The position numbers were made by a program, and so were the translations under genes. A stretch of 64,000 nucleotides of DNA, taken from NCBI GenBank assembly GCA_001306305.2, contig CP155577.1, forward strand, positions 3,234,987-3,298,986. Direction: 5' to 3'. Shown here piece by piece: positions 61,450 to 64,000 of this stretch (position 1 is its first letter; every line of letters begins with the position of its first letter). The stretch is from Citromicrobium bathyomarinum. Lineage in GTDB: Bacteria > Pseudomonadota > Alphaproteobacteria > Sphingomonadales > Sphingomonadaceae. The notes beneath the pieces are model-generated. The model ran no database searches. It was not told the DNA's origin and saw only the letters and a program-made list of their open reading frames with translations.

Positions 61450-62474
61450 GCGATCTCGCCGCCACCCCCAACGGCCCGACCGCAGGGATCGACCGGGCCG
61501 CGATCATGGTCATGTTGATGAACGAGGAGGACGCGACCGGCATCCTCTCCCAGCTCGCGCCGGAGGAACTGCGCCAGCTCGCCGCACGCATGTGCAGCCT
61601 GGGCGAGATCGACCCGAGCGCCATTGCCGAGGCGATCTCCGGCTTCTCCCGCTCGATCGACAATGGCAGCATCTCCGCCCACGGGCGGGTCCACAGCGTC
61701 AAGCGGATGCTGACCAGCGCGGTCGGCGACATGAAGGCCGACAGCCTGATCCGCCAGGTCGCGCCCGACCAGAAGGAAGAACCTTCCGCCGCGCTCGGCA
61801 TCCTGCGCTGGCTCGATCCGGAGGTCATCGCCGACCTGCTGGTGGACGAGCATCCGCAAGCGATCGCGGTGCTGCTGCTGCAGCTCGACACCGATACCGC
61901 CGCCGCCGCGCTGGCCGCGCTGCCGCGCGAACTGCACACGCCGGTGCTGCACCGGGTCGCGCGGCTCGGCCCGGTGTCGCGTCAGGCGATCACAATCCTG
62001 GAAGAGACCATCGATGCGATGATCGAGAAGCTGCACGGCTCGGTCCCCATCACCATGGGCGGGGTCAAGGAAGCGGCCGAGATCATCAACCGCGCGCATC
62101 GCAGCGTGGAAAAGGAAGTGATGCCGAAGATCGGCAAGATCGACAAGGTGCTCCACCAGCAGCTCGAACACGAGATGTTCAAGTTCGAGCACCTCTTCGC
62201 GCTCGACACCAAGCAGATCGGCACGCTGCTGCGCGAGATCGAGAACGAGACGCTCATCAATTCGCTGCGTGGCCTCGACGAAGAGGATCGCGAGATCTTC
62301 TACGCCGCGATGTCGACCCGCGCGGCGGATGGCCTGCGCGACGAGATCGAGACCATGGGCCGGATCAAGCGCGCCGATGTCGATTCCGCACAGCGCGAGG
62401 TGATCGCGATCGCCAAGCGCCTGATCGCCGACGGCGACCTGATCATGGGCGATGCCGACGATGACTACGTATAG
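61446..62474 (+). CDS. fliG: Flagellar motor switch protein FliG
   Basis: 342 residues, ATGA overlap with fliF. N-terminal IMVMLMNEEDATGILSQLAPEELRQLAARMCSLGEI binds FliF; LRWLDPEVIADLLVDEHPQAIAVLLLQLD and LEETIDAMIEKLHGSVPITMGGVKEAAEIINR form the middle armadillo parts. The C-terminal EHEMFKFEHLFALDTKQIGTLLREIENETLINSLRGLDEEDREIFYAAMSTRAADGLRDEIETMG carries the charged residues that meet MotA. Start of fliH lies inside its last codons. Confidence 0.96.
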   Translation: MSDLAATPNGPTAGIDRAAIMVMLMNEEDATGILSQLAPEELRQLAARMCSLGEIDPSAIAEAISGFSRSIDNGSISAHGRVHSVKRMLTSAVGDMKADSLIRQVAPDQKEEPSAALGILRWLDPEVIADLLVDEHPQAIAVLLLQLDTDTAAAALAALPRELHTPVLHRVARLGPVSRQAITILEETIDAMIEKLHGSVPITMGGVKEAAEIINRAHRSVEKEVMPKIGKIDKVLHQQLEHEMFKFEHLFALDTKQIGTLLREIENETLINSLRGLDEEDREIFYAAMSTRAADGLRDEIETMGRIKRADVDSAQREVIAIAKRLIADGDLIMGDADDDYV

Positions 62475-63060
62475 GCTGCCGGTCACCCAGCTGCGCGAGC
62501 GGCGCGGGTTCACCCCCAACGCCGCGTTCCGGGGCGCGCACACTCAGGCGCAGCCCGCCTATGCCGCCAATTCCGATGCGCCTGCAAAGAGCGATCCGGT
62601 GGCCGAGGCGCATGCACGCGGTTACGAGGAAGGCCGCGACGCCGCGATGCGCGAAATGGCGGCGATCCGCGCGGAGGAAGACGCCGCGCGCGCAGCGATC
62701 ACACTCGCCTTCGCGCGCTTCGACGAGGACAGCGCGCAGGCGCTGCGCGAACGCCTGCAGGAAACCGTGATCGCGCTGTGCGAGGATGCGGTGCTGCCGC
62801 TGGCGCTCGACACCGAAGGGCTCGCGCGCCGGGTTGAGGCCGCCGCCGCGCTGCTCCAGCGCAAGACCGACGAGCGGGTGATCCGGATCCATCCGACCGA
62901 CCTCGCGCTGGTCCAGCCGCTGGTCGACCCTGCACTGACCCTGCTGCCAGACCCGTCGATCGAACGCGGCGGGCTGCGGATCGATACCGAGGACGGCGGG
63001 GTCGAGGATGGCCCCGGCCAGTGGCGCCAGGCGATCGCCGAAGCGCTCTCGCAATGCTGA
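62461..63060 (+). CDS. fliH: Flagellar export ATPase regulator FliH
   Basis: 199 residues from the ATG at 62461, which overlaps the end of fliG by 14 bases; an ATG at 62452 is also possible. After a Pro/Ala-rich start come DPVAEAHARGYEEGRDAAMREMAAIRAEEDAARAAI (the glycine-spaced helix of FliH) and a C-terminal domain with VIALCEDAVLPLALDTEGLARRVEAAAALL and RIHPTDLALVQP. FliH holds the export ATPase FliI. fliI starts 10 bases later. FliH sequences vary widely; position is strong support. Confidence 0.88.
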   Translation: MTTYRLPVTQLRERRGFTPNAAFRGAHTQAQPAYAANSDAPAKSDPVAEAHARGYEEGRDAAMREMAAIRAEEDAARAAITLAFARFDEDSAQALRERLQETVIALCEDAVLPLALDTEGLARRVEAAAALLQRKTDERVIRIHPTDLALVQPLVDPALTLLPDPSIERGGLRIDTEDGGVEDGPGQWRQAIAEALSQC

Positions 63061-63070
63061 AGGCCCGGTA

Positions 63071-64000
63071 ATGCTGAATCTGATCGACGAGACGCTAGGC
63101 GATTTTTCCGGCGGGTCGGTCGACCTCGCCCCACGCCGCTTCGGCCGCGTGGCCGCCTGCGATGGCGGGCTGATCGAGGTCAGCGGGCTGGGCGTGCCGA
63201 TCGGCAGTGTCTGCTCGATCGTCCACGGTGGCGGGCAACGCCATTTTGCCGAGGCGATCGGCTTTCGCAACGGCAACACGATCATGATGATGCTGGGCGA
63301 CACCGTGCTGCTGCGCCCGGGCGCGATGGTCCGCCCCGAAGGGCGCCCCGGGATGGTCCCGGTAGGGCGCGAATTTCTGGGGCGCGCGGTCGATGCGTCG
63401 GGCCAGCCGATCGATGGCGGCGGGCCAGTGCTCGCACGGCGCGAATGGCCCGCAGGCGGGTGGCGCACCGGCGCGCTCGACCGGGCGAGCGTCTCCCAGC
63501 CATTCGATACCGGCATCCGCTCGCTCAACGCGCTGACCACGCTCGGCGTGGGCCAACGCGTCGGGATCATGGCGGGATCGGGCGTCGGCAAATCGGTGCT
63601 GATGGACATGATCGTTGGCGGCGCGGAAGCCGATGCAATCGTGGTCGGCCTGATCGGCGAGCGAGCGCGCGAAGTCTCGGACTTCGTGTCGCGCCACATG
63701 AACGGCCCTGCGGGGGAGCGGACCGCGATCGTCGCGGTGCCCGCCGATCATGCGGCCAACCTGCGTCTGCGCGGCGCGATGCTCGCGACCTCGATCGCCG
63801 AGGAGATGCGCAGCCAGGGCAAGAAGGTGCTGCTGATCCTCGACAGCCTGACCCGCGTGGCCCACGCCGCGCGCGAGATCGGGATGCTGCTGGGCGAGCC
63901 CGGCGCGGCGCGCGGCTACCCGCCCTCTGCGCTTTCGACCATAACCAAACTGATTGAACGCGCGGGCAATTCCGCCGAGACCGGTGGAGCGATCACCGGG
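63071..64000 (+). CDS. fliI: Flagellar export ATPase FliI (partial, runs off the window)
   Basis: 310 codons from the ATG at 63071; the frame is open to the end of the window. F-type ATPase beta-like motifs: RGAMVRPEGRPGMVPVG-like N-terminal barrel, GREFLGRAVDASGQPIDGGG, VGIMAGSGVGKSVLMDMI with Walker A GSGVGKS at residues 169-175, GLIGERAREVSDFV, ATSIAEEMRSQGKKVLLILDSLTRVAHAAREIGMLLGEPGAARGYPPSALS (Walker B LLILDSLTR and the conserved Glu). FliI powers or assists flagellar protein export. Missing: about 130 C-terminal residues. Confidence 0.97.
   Translation, partial: MLNLIDETLGDFSGGSVDLAPRRFGRVAACDGGLIEVSGLGVPIGSVCSIVHGGGQRHFAEAIGFRNGNTIMMMLGDTVLLRPGAMVRPEGRPGMVPVGREFLGRAVDASGQPIDGGGPVLARREWPAGGWRTGALDRASVSQPFDTGIRSLNALTTLGVGQRVGIMAGSGVGKSVLMDMIVGGAEADAIVVGLIGERAREVSDFVSRHMNGPAGERTAIVAVPADHAANLRLRGAMLATSIAEEMRSQGKKVLLILDSLTRVAHAAREIGMLLGEPGAARGYPPSALSTITKLIERAGNSAETGGAITG

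Overview
The window is GC-rich, densely packed DNA from an alphaproteobacterium, most likely order Sphingomonadales and probably family Erythrobacteraceae. That placement is inferred, not searched. It rests on two TonB-dependent receptors, an HWE-type bacteriophytochrome kinase, the aat / DUF2155 / NDUFA12 group, a sphingomonad-like flagellar layout and many ATGA/GTGA gene overlaps. I see no insertion sequence, prophage, CRISPR array or rRNA. There is one tRNA, for Trp.

1-13 kb: end of an OmpA-family gene, a 33-residue membrane peptide, a membrane-anchored helix-hairpin-helix protein and a single-domain response regulator. Catabolic genes follow: glutaryl-CoA dehydrogenase and the last two steps of tyrosine degradation (maleylacetoacetate isomerase, fumarylacetoacetate hydrolase). 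Next come a DUF421 membrane protein, a TonB-dependent receptor divergent from a Baeyer-Villiger-type monooxygenase, a molybdopterin-binding-domain protein, and a deacetylase/acyltransferase pair. rplK-rplA end in a strong terminator. 13-20.6 kb: the ribosomal pair is separated from secE-nusG by a CPBP protease gene on the other strand. Then an alanine/sodium symporter, a 49-residue small gene, glyoxalase, tRNA-Trp, aat, a DUF2155 lipoprotein, NDUFA12, DUF192 and recX.

20.6-40 kb: a stand-alone fatty acyl-AMP ligase, DUF389, a TelA / two-TM / PHA-granule-type trio, a heme oxygenase-bacteriophytochrome pair, TonB, a second TonB receptor, a 2-oxoglutarate oxygenase with a nucleoside transporter, a queuosine-precursor transporter, and a trehalose operon (otsB-GH15-otsA) whose three genes overlap by four bases.

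40-64 kb: a continuous flagellar locus. One strand carries a lytic transglycosylase, flhA and fliA, then flgN, flgM, flgA and an unusual MotA-like/MotB-like pair. The other carries flgBCDEFGHIJKL, a canonical motAB pair, and, beyond a divergent flagellin gene, a sigma-54 activator with fliEFGHI; fliI runs off the end. Two sites match the sigma-54 consensus (before flgB and before the transglycosylase-flhA-fliA operon). flgM and fliC share TTAA-N15-GCCGnTCT, which may be the FliA promoter here. This reads as a cascade: sigma-54 and its activator drive hook-basal-body genes and fliA, then FliA (held by FlgM) drives flagellin.

The most unusual items are the compact second stator-like pair, the split of FlgJ into a rod-binding protein plus a separate hydrolase, the short FlgD and FlgE, the cluster of GTGTCACCC half-sites upstream of rplK, and the outer-membrane receptor / oxygenase / nucleoside transporter group.
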